Counted from the first letter of the stretch, positions 17,069 through 27,998 are shown. The stretch is DNA of 64,000 nt from Roseiarcus sp963742305 (GCA_963742305.1 CAVULN010000036.1:1-64000); one strand, 5' to 3'. Numbers and translations are program-made. The notes: generated by a model from the letters alone, not told the origin.

Positions 17069-17979
17069 AGGAGACCTCCGTCATGGGCGATGCGGAAAAG
17101 ACCGCGCGCGGCGGCGCGCGGCGGCGCGGCGCTGGCGGGAACGCCAATCGCCTCGAACGCTCTGAGGTAGCGCCCGACCAGCGCCTCGGCCCCGGCGAGA
17201 CGCAAATCCTCGCGGGGAAAGAGCCTGAGCGCCTCGCCGATCTCCGCCCCGATCAGGAGGCCGGAGAGATATTCGCCGGCGTCGCCGGCATCGAGCCCGC
17301 CCATGAGCGGCAGCGCCCGCGCCCCGAACATGAGACCGAGCAGGCCCGACTTACCCTTTCCCGCCGCGGCCGCCCCGCGCCCGACTCCAAGCGCGAACGC
17401 TTCCCCCGGCGGCTTCGCCGGCGCGGCCCTGGCGAAGGCCCCGGCGACCGTATGGTCGCGGAGCGCCGCGAACAATTCGCCGGTCACGTACGTCTTGAAC
17501 GCCACGACCCGGCCGCCCTCGATCCTCGCCCATTTCGAATGCGAGCCGGGCAGCACGATAAGGCTCGCGCCCGCATCGGCGATTCCGAAGATCTCCGTCT
17601 CCTCGCCCCGGATCACGTCCGGCTGCCCGGCCTCGTCCACATAGGAAAGGCCCGGGACGAGCGCGACCCGCCGGCCGCCGGCCTCGACCTCGATGAGACG
17701 CGAGGCGACGTCGCCGGGACCGGCGGGCAACGGCGCATAGGGCGCCTCGCGCCAGCCGTGCCGGCTGCCGACCATGCCCGAGGCGATGACCGGCAGGGCG
17801 GGGTGGGTGGCCAGCCAGCGTCCGATCAGGCGCTCGAGCGTCGCGGGATAGGCTCCCGCCGCCACGCTTCCGATCCCGTCGGCCGAGGCGACCTCATCGA
17901 GGATCTTTCCCTCGGCCGACATGAGATAGGCGCGAAAGCTGGACGATCCCCAGTCGATGGCGATGAGCGCCGGGCGCAT
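17065..17979 (-). CDS. dgoK: 2-dehydro-3-deoxygalactonokinase
   Basis: A 304-residue sugar kinase phosphorylating 2-keto-3-deoxygalactonate at C6. Diagnostic features are IAIDWGSSSFRAYLM at the N-terminus, the ASGMVGSRHGWREAPY loop, DVIRGEETEIFG and VLPGSHSKWARIEGG. The ATG at 17979 directly precedes the first strand; a start at 18015 would add a 12-residue basic leader. Together with dgoA it supplies the last two steps of the De Ley-Doudoroff pathway. Confidence 0.91.
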   Translation of the reverse strand: MRPALIAIDWGSSSFRAYLMSAEGKILDEVASADGIGSVAAGAYPATLERLIGRWLATHPALPVIASGMVGSRHGWREAPYAPLPAGPGDVASRLIEVEAGGRRVALVPGLSYVDEAGQPDVIRGEETEIFGIADAGASLIVLPGSHSKWARIEGGRVVAFKTYVTGELFAALRDHTVAGAFARAAPAKPPGEAFALGVGRGAAAAGKGKSGLLGLMFGARALPLMGGLDAGDAGEYLSGLLIGAEIGEALRLFPREDLRLAGAEALVGRYLRAFEAIGVPASAAPPRAAARGLFRIAHDGGLL

Positions 17980-18080
17980 GGGGGCCGATTGACCACGCGC
18001 GGGAGGCGCGGTCAATCACGCGCGGGTCGCGGCCGCGGGCTGGGTCAACGCGGCTCCCTCTCGGGAGAGGGGTTGGGGGT

Positions 18081-18116
18081 GAGGGCGAGGGCGAGGGCAA
18101 GGGCAAGGGCAAGGCG
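18081..18116. repeat. Short hexamer tandem repeat (GAGGGC/AAGGGC)
   Basis: Three copies of GAGGGC followed by two of AAGGGC and a degenerate copy. It follows a CTCTCGGGAGAG palindrome and GGGGTTGGGGGTGAGGGC text (18058-18086) of the kind found in dispersed intergenic elements of rhizobial genomes. It lies in the 275-bp space between dgoK and the HNH-like gene. No coding role is seen. Confidence 0.6.
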
Positions 18117-18254
18117 TTGTGGTCGCTCCGATGCTCTGGGAGTGGATTGCTTCGCTCCGATGGCAATGACCGGCCCGCCAAGAATAGGAGCGTCACGTGT
18201 GCCATTCTTTAGACGCGGTCCCGACGAGAGCCGATTGACGCGCGCGAGAAATAC

Positions 18255-19076
18255 TCACCGAGGGGGATACCGCGTTCGAAGCGTGTTAAAAATCGCCACA
18301 GCCATTTCATCGGCGTCCGTGTCATTCATCGGGGCCGGTGGCCAAGCGATGAAATGCTCCTGGATCGGCCAAATGCGGGCCATAAGGGTAAGCGATCTGG
18401 GGCCGAGCGCTGCTCGCGTAATAAGGGAGACGATCTCGCTGCTGAATATGTGCGCATAGAGCTTCCCGATGACGAAGGTCGTGGTTTGTGTGTTCGGGAT
18501 TTCCGGCTTTCTCTGCGCTATACCCTTTGACGGTGCAATGCCCATTGCGCTATGCGCCCAATGGCCGGCCCACTTTTGCCTGTCGAAGTTACCGATCCAA
18601 ATGCGCCAATTGGCCTTTGGCGGATGCCGGAGGTCTCGTAAAAACTGCCGCTCTCCTAGCGTTATGGCTGCCCTAGCAGGGTCAAAATATTCGCCGACCA
18701 TCGCCTTCATTGCGATCCAGGTTGCGACAGACCGTTGCACGTCAGGACCGAAGAGGCCTGAAGTTCCCTTGATTAGAGGCTCAAGCGAGGGCTTGGCCCA
18801 TTCCTCGATCGAGCTCATCCACCCGTTGTTGCACTCTTCGCACACTGATCTGATGCTACGGTTGCGTGCGTCGCTCCCATAGGTCTTAACAGTTCGATCA
18901 ACCCCGCTCAGATTGAAGACTTGAGTTGCATGCTCGTGTTTCGCGGCGTCGTGGAAGACGATTTGACGTGTCCATTTTGACCAAAGATGTTCTTTGGTCA
19001 GCTTTTTAGGCGCATCACAAAATATGCATTTGCGGAGCGCCACGGTGGTCTGCCGAATCTCACCGGCGGTGTCCAA
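18255..19076 (-). CDS. HNH-like protein, possibly horizontally acquired
   Basis: A 273-residue protein with an HNH/treble-clef arrangement: CIFC, then KLTKEHLWSKW, then CEECNNGWMSSIEE, giving two CxxC pairs around a KEH motif. The rest, rich in tryptophan, matches no family I recognise. The start is TTG at 19076, supported by a near-perfect AGGAGGTGAT ribosome-binding site (complement of 19079-19088). Base composition is visibly more AT-rich than its neighbours. It sits alone between the dgo genes and the benzoate cluster. A nuclease role is possible but not shown. Confidence 0.72.
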   Translation of the reverse strand: MDTAGEIRQTTVALRKCIFCDAPKKLTKEHLWSKWTRQIVFHDAAKHEHATQVFNLSGVDRTVKTYGSDARNRSIRSVCEECNNGWMSSIEEWAKPSLEPLIKGTSGLFGPDVQRSVATWIAMKAMVGEYFDPARAAITLGERQFLRDLRHPPKANWRIWIGNFDRQKWAGHWAHSAMGIAPSKGIAQRKPEIPNTQTTTFVIGKLYAHIFSSEIVSLITRAALGPRSLTLMARIWPIQEHFIAWPPAPMNDTDADEMAVAIFNTLRTRYPPR

Positions 19077-19222
19077 ATATCACCTCCTGGCCTTTCAGAT
19101 AAGGGGCTGGTTGTAGACTTAGCTGCCCGCCTTGGTGTATCCGAAATCGAACTTGGCAACGCGGTGGTCCAAGTGAGCCTCGATAACCCAGTGATATGTC
19201 CCGACAATCCCGCGCTCCGCCC

Positions 19223-20804
19223 TCACGCACCCTGCTCCCGCTCCCGTAAGCGAAAGCGCTGGATCTTGCCGGTCGCGGTCTTCGGCAGTTCGGCGATGAA
19301 TTCGATCGAGCGGGGGTATTTGTACGGGGCGAGGCGATCCTTGACGAAGCGCTGAAGCTCGCCTTCGTCCGCCGAGCCGCCTTCCTTCAGCACCACGAAC
19401 GCCTTGGTCTTGATGAGCCCGTCGGCGTCGGGCGCGCCGATCACCGCGGCTTCGAGGACGGAAGGGTGCTGCACCAGAGTCGCCTCGACCTCGAAGGGGC
19501 TCACCCAGACGCCGCCGACCTTCAGCATGTCGTCGGAGCGGCCGGCGTAGGTGAAGCTTCCATCGGCGTTGCGGATGTATTTGTCGCCGCTTCGCACCCA
19601 CGAGCCCTCGAAGGTCTCGCGCGTCCTGGCCCGGTTGCCCCAGTACATGAGCGCCGCCGAGGGCCCCTTGATGTACAGGTCGCCCGGCTCGCCGTCCGGA
19701 ACGGCGCGTCCGTCCTCGGAGCGGAGTTCGACCTCGTAGCCCGTCACCGGCCAGCCGGTCGAGCCGTAGCGCACCTTGTCGGGACGGTTGGAGATGAAGA
19801 TGTGCAGCATCTCGGTCGAACCGATCCCGTCGACGATGTCGACGCCGAAATGGCGCTTGAAGCGCTCGCCGATCTCGGCGGGCAGCGCTTCGCCGGCCGA
19901 CGACACGAGTTTCAGGCCCACCTCCTCGCGCTTCGGCAAAAGCTTCGAGGCGAGCATGCCGGCGAAGCCGGTCGGCGCGCCGTAGAAGGCGGTGGGCGTG
20001 ACGTCGCCGACGCCGCCGCGCAAGCGCCTGAACACCGCCTCCGGCGTCGGCCGCTCGGCCATGAGCAGCGCGGTCGCGCCGACGCTGAGCGGAAAGGTGA
20101 GCGCGTTGCCGAGGCCATAGGCGAAGAAAAGCTTGGCGGCGGAGAAGCAGACGTCGCTCTCGTGCAAGCCCAGGACCGCCTTGCCGTAAAGCTCGGTCGT
20201 CCAATAGGGATTGGCGTGCGAATGCACGGTCCCCTTGGGCCTGCCGGTCGAACCGGACGAATAGAGCCAGAAGGCCGGATCGTCGGCGTGGGTGCGGGCG
20301 AATTTCATCAGCGGCGCCGCGCGATCTGACGAAGTCGCTCGAATGCGATCTCGCCCTCCTCGACCGGCTGAGCCGGGCGCGAGACGACGACTCGTATGGA
20401 CCTCGTGATCCGATTTGGCGAGCGCGGCTTTCAGCGCCGGCTTGACCGCGCCGCTGACGAACGCGGCCTGGGCGCGCGAATGTTCCAGCATGTAGGCGAG
20501 ATCGTCGGCGGTGAGCAGCGTGTTGACCGCGACCGGGACGGACACCCGCGAGCATCGTCCCCAGGAAGGCGACCGGCCAGTCGAGGCAATCCTGCATCAG
20601 GATCAGCGCGCGCTCCTCGCGCCTGACGCCTCGATCCTTCAAGGCTGCGGCGAAGCGGCGCGCGCGATCGTCGAGTTCGCCATAGGTCAGCGCGCCGAGA
20701 TCGTCGACGAAGGCCGTCTTGCTGGCGCGCCCGGAATTGATCGAAAGGAGATGGCCCGCGAAGTTGAACGCCTCCGGCGGCGGCTCGACCGGGCTCACGG
20801 TCAT
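19223..20804 (-). CDS. bclA: Benzoate--CoA ligase, frameshifted
   Basis: AMP-forming acyl-CoA ligase of about 525 residues that activates benzoate to benzoyl-CoA, the first step of the box pathway. The N-terminus at 20804 reads PEAFNFAGHLLSINSGRASK. Later come FWLYSSGSTGRPKGTVHSHA (P-loop), FSAAKLFFAYGLGNALTFPL, SSAGEALPAEIGERFKRHFG, GIGSTEMLHIFISN and KTATGKIQRFRLRE. The frame is broken near 20547 (one extra base gives VPVAVNTLLTADDLAYMLEH in the next frame). It also leaves and re-enters between about 20390 and 20330, where a third frame encodes VVSRPAQPVEEGEIAFERL. All domains are present, so sequencing indels are likely. It is divergent from boxR. Confidence 0.87.
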
Positions 20805-20890
20805 CGGCGTCTCCTTCCATCGCAGGCGGGCCGGGAATGAAAGGATCCCGGGCGGGCGCGGCGGCGCCCGGCTTGCCCACCCCGCCCGGA

Positions 20891-20904
20891 TGCAATATTG
20901 TGCT
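20891..20904. promoter_or_regulatory. Candidate BoxR operator between bclA and boxR
   Basis: TGCAATATTGTGCT lies 87 bp upstream of the bclA start and 42 bp upstream of the boxR start. It shares the pattern TGCAnTATnGTGC with a site in front of boxC (22750-22763). BzdR/BoxR-family repressors are known to use TGCA-containing operators, so this is a plausible binding site controlling the divergent promoter. Confidence 0.5.
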
Positions 20905-20945
20905 TGTTGTCGTCATAGGGGCGGGGTCGAACCTTGTCAAACACC

Positions 20946-21914
20946 ATGTCTTCGACCTTCCTCGCCGACCGCGGCGCGCCTGGGCCCGGCGAGAATGTCG
21001 AGCCCGAGGCGGCGATCGAGGCGGTCGCGGAGCGCAGGGAGCCTTTCCTGGCCGCGCTCGGCGAGCGCGCCAAGGCGTTGCGGCTCCGGCGCGGCCTGAG
21101 CCGCAAGGCGCTCGCCCGGGCGACTGGCGTTTCCGAGCGGCATCTGGCCAATCTCGAATATGGCGTCGGCAACGCCTCGATCCTCATCCTCCAGCAGGTC
21201 GCCCAGGCGCTTCAGTGCCCGCTCGCCGAACTTGTCGGCGATTTCACCACCCGCTCGCCGGAATGGCTCATGCTGCGCGAGATGCTCGGAACCTCGGACG
21301 AAGCGACGCTGCGCCGGGTGCGGTTCGCGGCCTCCGATCTTCTGGGCGGCGGACTCGCCGCGCGAGATGAGACGCGTGCCCGCCGCTCGTCGCGGATCGC
21401 GCTGATCGGCCTGCGCGGCGCGGGCAAATCCACGCTCGGGCGCATGCTGGCCGAGGATCTCGATTTTCCCTTCGTCGAGCTCAGCCGCGACATCGAGAAG
21501 CTGGCCGGCTGCGGCATCAGCGAGATTCTCGGACTTTATGGCCAGAGCGCGTATCGCCGCTACGAGCGCCGAGCGCTTGAGGAAGCGATCGAAGCCTATC
21601 CTCAAGCCGTGATCGCGACCGCGGGCGGACTGGTCACCGACCTTGGCAGTTTCAACCTCCTGCTTCGCCGCTGCACGACGATTTGGCTCACGGCCGACCC
21701 AGAGGACCACATGAGCCGCGTGATGGCTCAAGGCGACCTAAGGCCAATAGCCGCGAGCAGGGAGGCAATGGAGGACTTGAAGTCCATTCTCGCCAGTCGA
21801 GCGGCCTTCTATTCGAAGGCGGACATGCGGATCGACACCAGCGCCGAGCCCCTGCTGGAGACGTTTCAGACTTTGCGAGCTGAAGTGAGAACCGCGCTCG
21901 CGCTCGCGGTTTAA
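20946..21914 (+). CDS. boxR: BoxR/BzdR-type regulator (HTH plus shikimate-kinase-like domain)
   Basis: Repressor of benzoate catabolism. Residues about 30-95 form an XRE-type HTH (LGERAKALRLRRGLSRKALARATGVSERHLANLE). The C-terminal half is a shikimate-kinase-like fold with the P-loop IALIGLRGAGKSTLGRMLA and the FVELSRDIEKLAG and ATAGGLVTD segments. In Azoarcus this domain binds benzoyl-CoA, the inducer. The ATG at 20946 is preferred; a TTG four codons earlier is possible. It is divergent from bclA and upstream of the box genes. Confidence 0.92.
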   Translation: MSSTFLADRGAPGPGENVEPEAAIEAVAERREPFLAALGERAKALRLRRGLSRKALARATGVSERHLANLEYGVGNASILILQQVAQALQCPLAELVGDFTTRSPEWLMLREMLGTSDEATLRRVRFAASDLLGGGLAARDETRARRSSRIALIGLRGAGKSTLGRMLAEDLDFPFVELSRDIEKLAGCGISEILGLYGQSAYRRYERRALEEAIEAYPQAVIATAGGLVTDLGSFNLLLRRCTTIWLTADPEDHMSRVMAQGDLRPIAASREAMEDLKSILASRAAFYSKADMRIDTSAEPLLETFQTLRAEVRTALALAV

Positions 21915-21972
21915 GATCCGCCGATCGTCCTCCAGTCGACCATCGCCGCGATCTGAAACAAAGGCCGGACTC

Positions 21973-22674
21973 ATGCTTGAGAAGGTTGACGAAGCGCTGT
22001 GGCTTGCGGAAGGCGAGATCGTCAGCTTCTTTGGCTTTCCATATCCGACTCGCAGTGCAATTGTCCGGCTCGCCGACGATCGTCTCTGGGTCTGGTCGCC
22101 CGTCCGACTCACGAATGACTTACGACGTGGCGTCGACCGGCTGGGACGGGTCACCGATCTTGTGAGCCCCAACAAGCTTCATCACCTCGGCCTCGCGGCC
22201 TGGAGCTCAGCCTATCCTGCCGCCAAGCTGTGGGGTACGAGCTCGACCGTCAAGCGGTTTCCGGGCCTTGCTTTCGCCGGCGCGCTCGGAGACGCCGCGC
22301 CTCCGGAGTGGGGTCCGGACATCGATCAGGCCTGGTTTCGGGGCTCGTATATGATGGACGAGATCGTGTTTTTTCATCGGCCTTCCCGGACCGCGATCGT
22401 TGCTGATTTGATCCAGGCCTTTAGCGAAGCGTTTCTCCAACATCATTGGTCCTGGTGGAGGCGTCCTTTCGCGAAGCTGGGCGGAATCTCCGCCGCTCAT
22501 CCCGGTACGCCGAGCGACTGGCGGCGCTCGTTTCTCAACCGCAAGTCTGCTCGCGCCGCGGCGGCCAAGGTCCTCAACTGGAACTGCGAGCGCGTCGTGA
22601 TCGCCCATGGAGATTGGGCGACGTCGGATGGCCAAGCGTTTCTGAGGCGCGGACTCGACTGGCTCCGATCGTAG
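21973..22674 (+). CDS. DUF4336 domain protein
   Basis: A 233-residue protein with the DUF4336 pattern, a metallo-beta-lactamase-like fold: TDLVSPNKLHHLGLAAWSSA near residue 60, GSYMMDEIVFFHRPSRTAIV near 125, and a terminal WNCERVVIAHGD. The Asn-His and Asp/His positions resemble the metal site of the lactamase fold. Its role is unknown. It lies between boxR and boxC, outside the usual box gene set, 58 bp after boxR, so it may be co-transcribed with boxR. Confidence 0.78.
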   Translation: MLEKVDEALWLAEGEIVSFFGFPYPTRSAIVRLADDRLWVWSPVRLTNDLRRGVDRLGRVTDLVSPNKLHHLGLAAWSSAYPAAKLWGTSSTVKRFPGLAFAGALGDAAPPEWGPDIDQAWFRGSYMMDEIVFFHRPSRTAIVADLIQAFSEAFLQHHWSWWRRPFAKLGGISAAHPGTPSDWRRSFLNRKSARAAAAKVLNWNCERVVIAHGDWATSDGQAFLRRGLDWLRS

Positions 22675-22749
22675 CTCCAGCGGATTCAGGACCGACTCTT
22701 CGGACGCCTGTCTCCGAAGGCCGCGTTGCGCTTGAGCGACTCTCTATTT

Positions 22750-22763
22750 TGCATTATGGTGCA
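22750..22763. promoter_or_regulatory. Candidate BoxR operator upstream of boxC
   Basis: TGCATTATGGTGCA, two TGCA half-sites separated by six bases, about 50 bp upstream of the boxC start. It matches the site at 20891-20904 in 10 of 13 positions or better (TGCAnTATnGTGC). The position fits a repressor site at the boxCAB promoter. Confidence 0.52.
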
Positions 22764-22812
22764 TCATGATCTAGGCAATAAACTTCCTGCCATGGACTTC
22801 TCAAGGAACCCA

Positions 22813-24464
<1,652 letters not shown>

Positions 24465-24465
<1 letters not shown>

Positions 24466-25736
24466 TGAACGCGCCGGCCGCCGAGGTCATCAGGCAGCAC
24501 CTGATCGACCCCGAAATCTGCATCCGCTGCAACACCTGCGAATCGACATGTCCGGTTGGCGCGATCAGCCACGATTCGCGCAACTATGTGGTCGACGCGG
24601 ACAAGTGCGAGCTCTGCATGGCCTGCGTTCCGCCATGCCCGACCGGCTCGATCGACAACTGGCGCGCCATGCCCCGCGCGCGCGCCTACACGACCGAGGC
24701 CCAATTGGGCTGGGACACGCTGCCCCCGGAGCTTCCGGCGGACGACCTCGGCGAATCGGGAGCGGCAGGCGAAACGGCGGCGGAGGCGCCCCGGCCGCCC
24801 GCGGCGAACGAAACGGGCGAAGCGCCGTTCGAGGTCTCGGCCTTCGCCGCTCTCACCCCGCCCTGGTCGGCCGCCCATCCCTTCGCCAATCTCTATGGTC
24901 CGCGGGCGGCGACCCGGTCGGTTCAAGCGACCGTCGCCGGCAATGTCCGGGTGACCGAAGCCGGCCGGGACTACGACACCCATCACATCGTGCTCGATTT
25001 CGGCGCGATGCCGTTTCCGGTGCTCGAAGGCCAGTCGATCGGAATCATTCCGCCGGGCCTCGACGCAGAAGGCAGACCGCACCACCCGCGCCAGTATTCG
25101 GTCGCGAGCCCGCGCAACGGCGAGCGGCCCGGCTACAACAATGTCTCGCTCACCGTGAAGCGGGTGCTCGAGGATCACGAGGGCCGCCCGGTGCGCGGCG
25201 TGGTCAGCAACTATCTCTGCGACCTCAACGTCGGCGACAAGGTCGAGGCGACCGGGCCGTTCGGGGTGAGCTTCCTCATGCCCAACCACCCGAAGAGCGC
25301 GATCGTGATGATCTGCACCGGGACAGGCAGCGCGCCGATGCGGGCGATGACCGAATGGCGAAGGCGCCTGCGCAAGTCGGGCAAGTTCGAGGGCGGCAAG
25401 CTCATGCTGTTCTTCGGCGCCCGCACGAAGGAGGAACTGCCCTATTTCGGCCCGCTGGGGAACCTGCCCAGGGACTTCATCGACATCAACTTCGCCTTCA
25501 GCCGCATGGCCAACCAGCCCAGGCGTTACGTGCAGGACGTGATGCGTGAGCGGGCGGCCGATCTCGCCCAGCTCATCGCCGACCCGAACGCCTATTTCTA
25601 CGTCTGCGGCCTCAAGGCGATGGAGGAAGGCGTGGTGTTGGCCCTTCGCGACATCGCGGCGCAGGGCGGCCTCGACTGGGAAACGGTCGGGCCTTCGCTC
25701 AAGCGCGACGGGCGGCTGCATCTCGAAACCTACTGA
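24465..25736 (+). CDS. boxA: Benzoyl-CoA 2,3-epoxidase reductase subunit BoxA
   Basis: A 423-residue NADPH-dependent reductase passing electrons to BoxB. The N-terminus has two 4Fe-4S clusters (CIRCNTCESTCPVGAI and CELCMACVPPCPTGSI, residues about 20-65). An Ala/Pro/Glu-rich linker (about 85-115) is followed by a ferredoxin-NADP reductase domain with RQYSVASP for FAD and MICTGTGSAPMRAM and YFYVCGLKAMEEGV for NADPH. It is translationally coupled to boxC and followed by boxB after 14 bp. Confidence 0.94.
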
Positions 25737-25750
25737 CCAAGGAGAAATCC

Positions 25751-27244
25751 ATGAGCGCCGAAGACACCGTTAGCGACGCCGCAGGCGCCATCTCCGCCGA
25801 CCGTTTCGTCGAGATCAGCTATGACGAAGTCATTCCCAACAATGTCGCGCTCGGCTCCGACAAGCAGCTTCAGCGCGCGCTCGAGGGCTGGCGGCCGAAA
25901 TATCTCGACTGGTGGACCGGCATGGGTCCGGTTGGATTCCAGCAGTCCGAGGTCTATCTGCGCACCGCCGTCGGCGTCGATCCCGCCGGCTGGGCCAAGT
26001 TCGGCTATGTGAAGATGCCGACCTACCGCTGGGGCATTCTGCTGGCGCCGAAGGTCGAGGGCAGGACGATTCCGTTCGGCCGCCACAAGGGCGAGCCCGC
26101 ATGGCAGGAAGTGCCCGGCGAGCACCGGGCGCTTCTGCGCCGGCTGATCGTCGTGCAGGGCGACACGGAGCCCGCCTCGGTCGAGCAGCAGCGCTTCCTC
26201 GGCGCGACGGCGCCCAGCCTCTACGACATGCGCAACCTGTTCCAGGTCAATGTCGAGGAGGGCCGCCACCTGTGGGCGATGGTCTATCTCCTGGTCAAAT
26301 ATTTCGGCAAGGACGGGCGCGAGGAGGCGCAGGCTTTGCTCGAGCGCCAGAGCGGGCAGATGGACAATCCGCGCATTCTCGGCGCCTTCAACGAGCGCAC
26401 GCCCGACTGGCTGTCGTTCTTCATGTTCACCTTCTTCACCGACCGCGACGGCAAGATGCAGCTCGCCGCGCTCGCCGAAAGCGGCTTCGATCCGCTGTCG
26501 CGCACGTGCCGGTTCATGCTGACCGAAGAGGCCCACCACATGTTCGTGGGCGAGACCGGCGTGCAGCGGACGATCGAGGCGACCTGCGCGGCGATGGTGA
26601 AAGCGGGCATAACGGACCCCAATGACGTCGAGGCGGTGCGCAGGCTCGGCGTCGTCGACCTGCCGCTCCTGCAGCGCAAGCTCAACTTCCATGCTTCGGT
26701 GACGCGCGACCTGTTCGGCAGCGAAATCTCCAGCAACGCCGCCGAGGTGTTCGGCGCCGGGATCAAAGGGCGCTTCAACGAGGCGAACCTCAAGGGCGAC
26801 GATCACGTGCTGACCGACGCGACCTATTCCGTCACCCGCGTCGCCGACGGCAAGCTCGTCGTCGAGGACGCGCCCGCCTTGCGCGCCCTCAATTCGCGGC
26901 TCCTCGACGATTTCATCGTCGACTGCCAGGGCGGGATCGACCGCTGGAACAGGTCGGTGGAAAAGGCCGGAATCGCCTTCAAGTTCGTCCAGCCGCATAA
27001 GGGTTTCAACCGCAGGATCGGCGAATTCGCCGGCAAGCGCATCAGCCCGGCGGGCGAAGTCCTGACCGAGGAGCAATGGGGCGCGGAGAGCGGCGGCTGG
27101 CTGCCCAACGACGACGACATGGCCTTCATCGTTTCGCTGATGAAGCCGTGTCACGAGAAAGGCCAATACGCGAGCTGGATCGCCCCCCCGCGGGTCGGGG
27201 TCGACAGCAAGCCCGGCGATTTCGAATATGTGAAGATCGCCTGA
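25751..27244 (+). CDS. boxB: Benzoyl-CoA 2,3-epoxidase oxygenase subunit BoxB
   Basis: A 497-residue class I diiron monooxygenase that epoxidises benzoyl-CoA with O2. Probable iron ligands are the glutamate in VVQGDTEPASVEQQ, ExxH in NVEEGRHLWAMVY, the aspartate/tyrosine region around MFTFFTDRDGKMQ, and ExxH in LTEEAHHMFVGETG. An AAGGAG site precedes the ATG at 25751. It is the last gene of the boxCAB operon. It is somewhat longer than the roughly 475 residues typical of the family, mostly through its N- and C-terminal ends. Confidence 0.95.
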   Translation: MSAEDTVSDAAGAISADRFVEISYDEVIPNNVALGSDKQLQRALEGWRPKYLDWWTGMGPVGFQQSEVYLRTAVGVDPAGWAKFGYVKMPTYRWGILLAPKVEGRTIPFGRHKGEPAWQEVPGEHRALLRRLIVVQGDTEPASVEQQRFLGATAPSLYDMRNLFQVNVEEGRHLWAMVYLLVKYFGKDGREEAQALLERQSGQMDNPRILGAFNERTPDWLSFFMFTFFTDRDGKMQLAALAESGFDPLSRTCRFMLTEEAHHMFVGETGVQRTIEATCAAMVKAGITDPNDVEAVRRLGVVDLPLLQRKLNFHASVTRDLFGSEISSNAAEVFGAGIKGRFNEANLKGDDHVLTDATYSVTRVADGKLVVEDAPALRALNSRLLDDFIVDCQGGIDRWNRSVEKAGIAFKFVQPHKGFNRRIGEFAGKRISPAGEVLTEEQWGAESGGWLPNDDDMAFIVSLMKPCHEKGQYASWIAPPRVGVDSKPGDFEYVKIA

Positions 27245-27371
27245 GATTCCGCCAACGGAACGCGGCTCGGCGGCCTCGGGCAGATGGGTGAAGCGAGGCC
27301 AGGCGAGTCGCCAGATTTGCCGGAATTTTTTCATGGCGCGCGTCGCGGCGACGGTGAAGCGGGCGGCGCCG

Positions 27372-27998
27372 TCAACCGTCTTTCGCGGCCAGCGCGGCGC
27401 GCAAGGCCTCGTTTTCGGCTTCCAGCGTTTCGAGGCGCTGGCGCAAGGGGGCAAGCGCAGGCGCGAGCTCGGCTTCGCTGAAGCGCTGCGTGATGTGCTG
27501 CGGGCAGTTCCAGTCGAACGCGACGAGATGAATGATGAGCCCGCGCTCGACCTTCGCCCTGTAGCCGGGCAAAGCGAGTTCGGCCGCCAGGTCCGGATCG
27601 GCCGCAAGATCCCTCGCCTCGACATGGGCGTAGATCTTGAGCCGGCGCCGGTTGGGGTAGTCCATGAGGATGAGCGCGGCGCGGTCGTTCGCCGCGAGAT
27701 TGCCGGCGCTGATGTACTGGCGGTTGCCGCGAAAGTCGGGAATCGCGAGCGTCCTGTCGTCCAGGATGCGGATGAAGCCGGGCGGCCCGCCGCGGTGCTG
27801 CACATAAGGCCAGCCGCTCTCCGAGACGGTCGCCATGTAGAAGCTGTCGCGCGCGGCGATGAACGCCGCCTCGGCTTGGGTGAAGCGGCCCGACGGCCGG
27901 TCGCCGTTGAAGTTCGCCCACAATTCGCTGCTGCCGTTGGCCTCTTGCGCGGCGCGCACCGCCGGCGTCGAGGCGAAGTCGAGATAGTCATAAGCCAT
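27372..27998 (-). CDS. Pyridoxamine 5'-phosphate oxidase-family flavoprotein
   Basis: A 208-residue FMN-binding split-barrel protein. Visible family elements are FIAARDSFYMATVSESGWPY, VQHRGGPPGFIRILDDRTL, DFRGNRQYISAGNLAANDRA and DYPNRRRLKIYAH. A C-terminal coiled segment (LRQRLETLEAENEALRAALA) follows. The subfamily is of unknown substrate and is often paired, as here, with a divergent LysR regulator. It is convergent with boxB. Confidence 0.86.
   Translation of the reverse strand: MAYDYLDFASTPAVRAAQEANGSSELWANFNGDRPSGRFTQAEAAFIAARDSFYMATVSESGWPYVQHRGGPPGFIRILDDRTLAIPDFRGNRQYISAGNLAANDRAALILMDYPNRRRLKIYAHVEARDLAADPDLAAELALPGYRAKVERGLIIHLVAFDWNCPQHITQRFSEAELAPALAPLRQRLETLEAENEALRAALAAKDG

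Noticed and set aside
18040..18120. CRISPR-like array
   Set aside because: Six-base tandem copies with no spacers and no cas genes; only a simple hexamer repeat.
19090..19222. Possible small gene on either strand between the HNH-like gene and bclA
   Set aside because: The minus-strand text near 19120-19220 looks protein-like but has no start in this window, and the plus-strand alternative has no family; kept only as a possible remnant.
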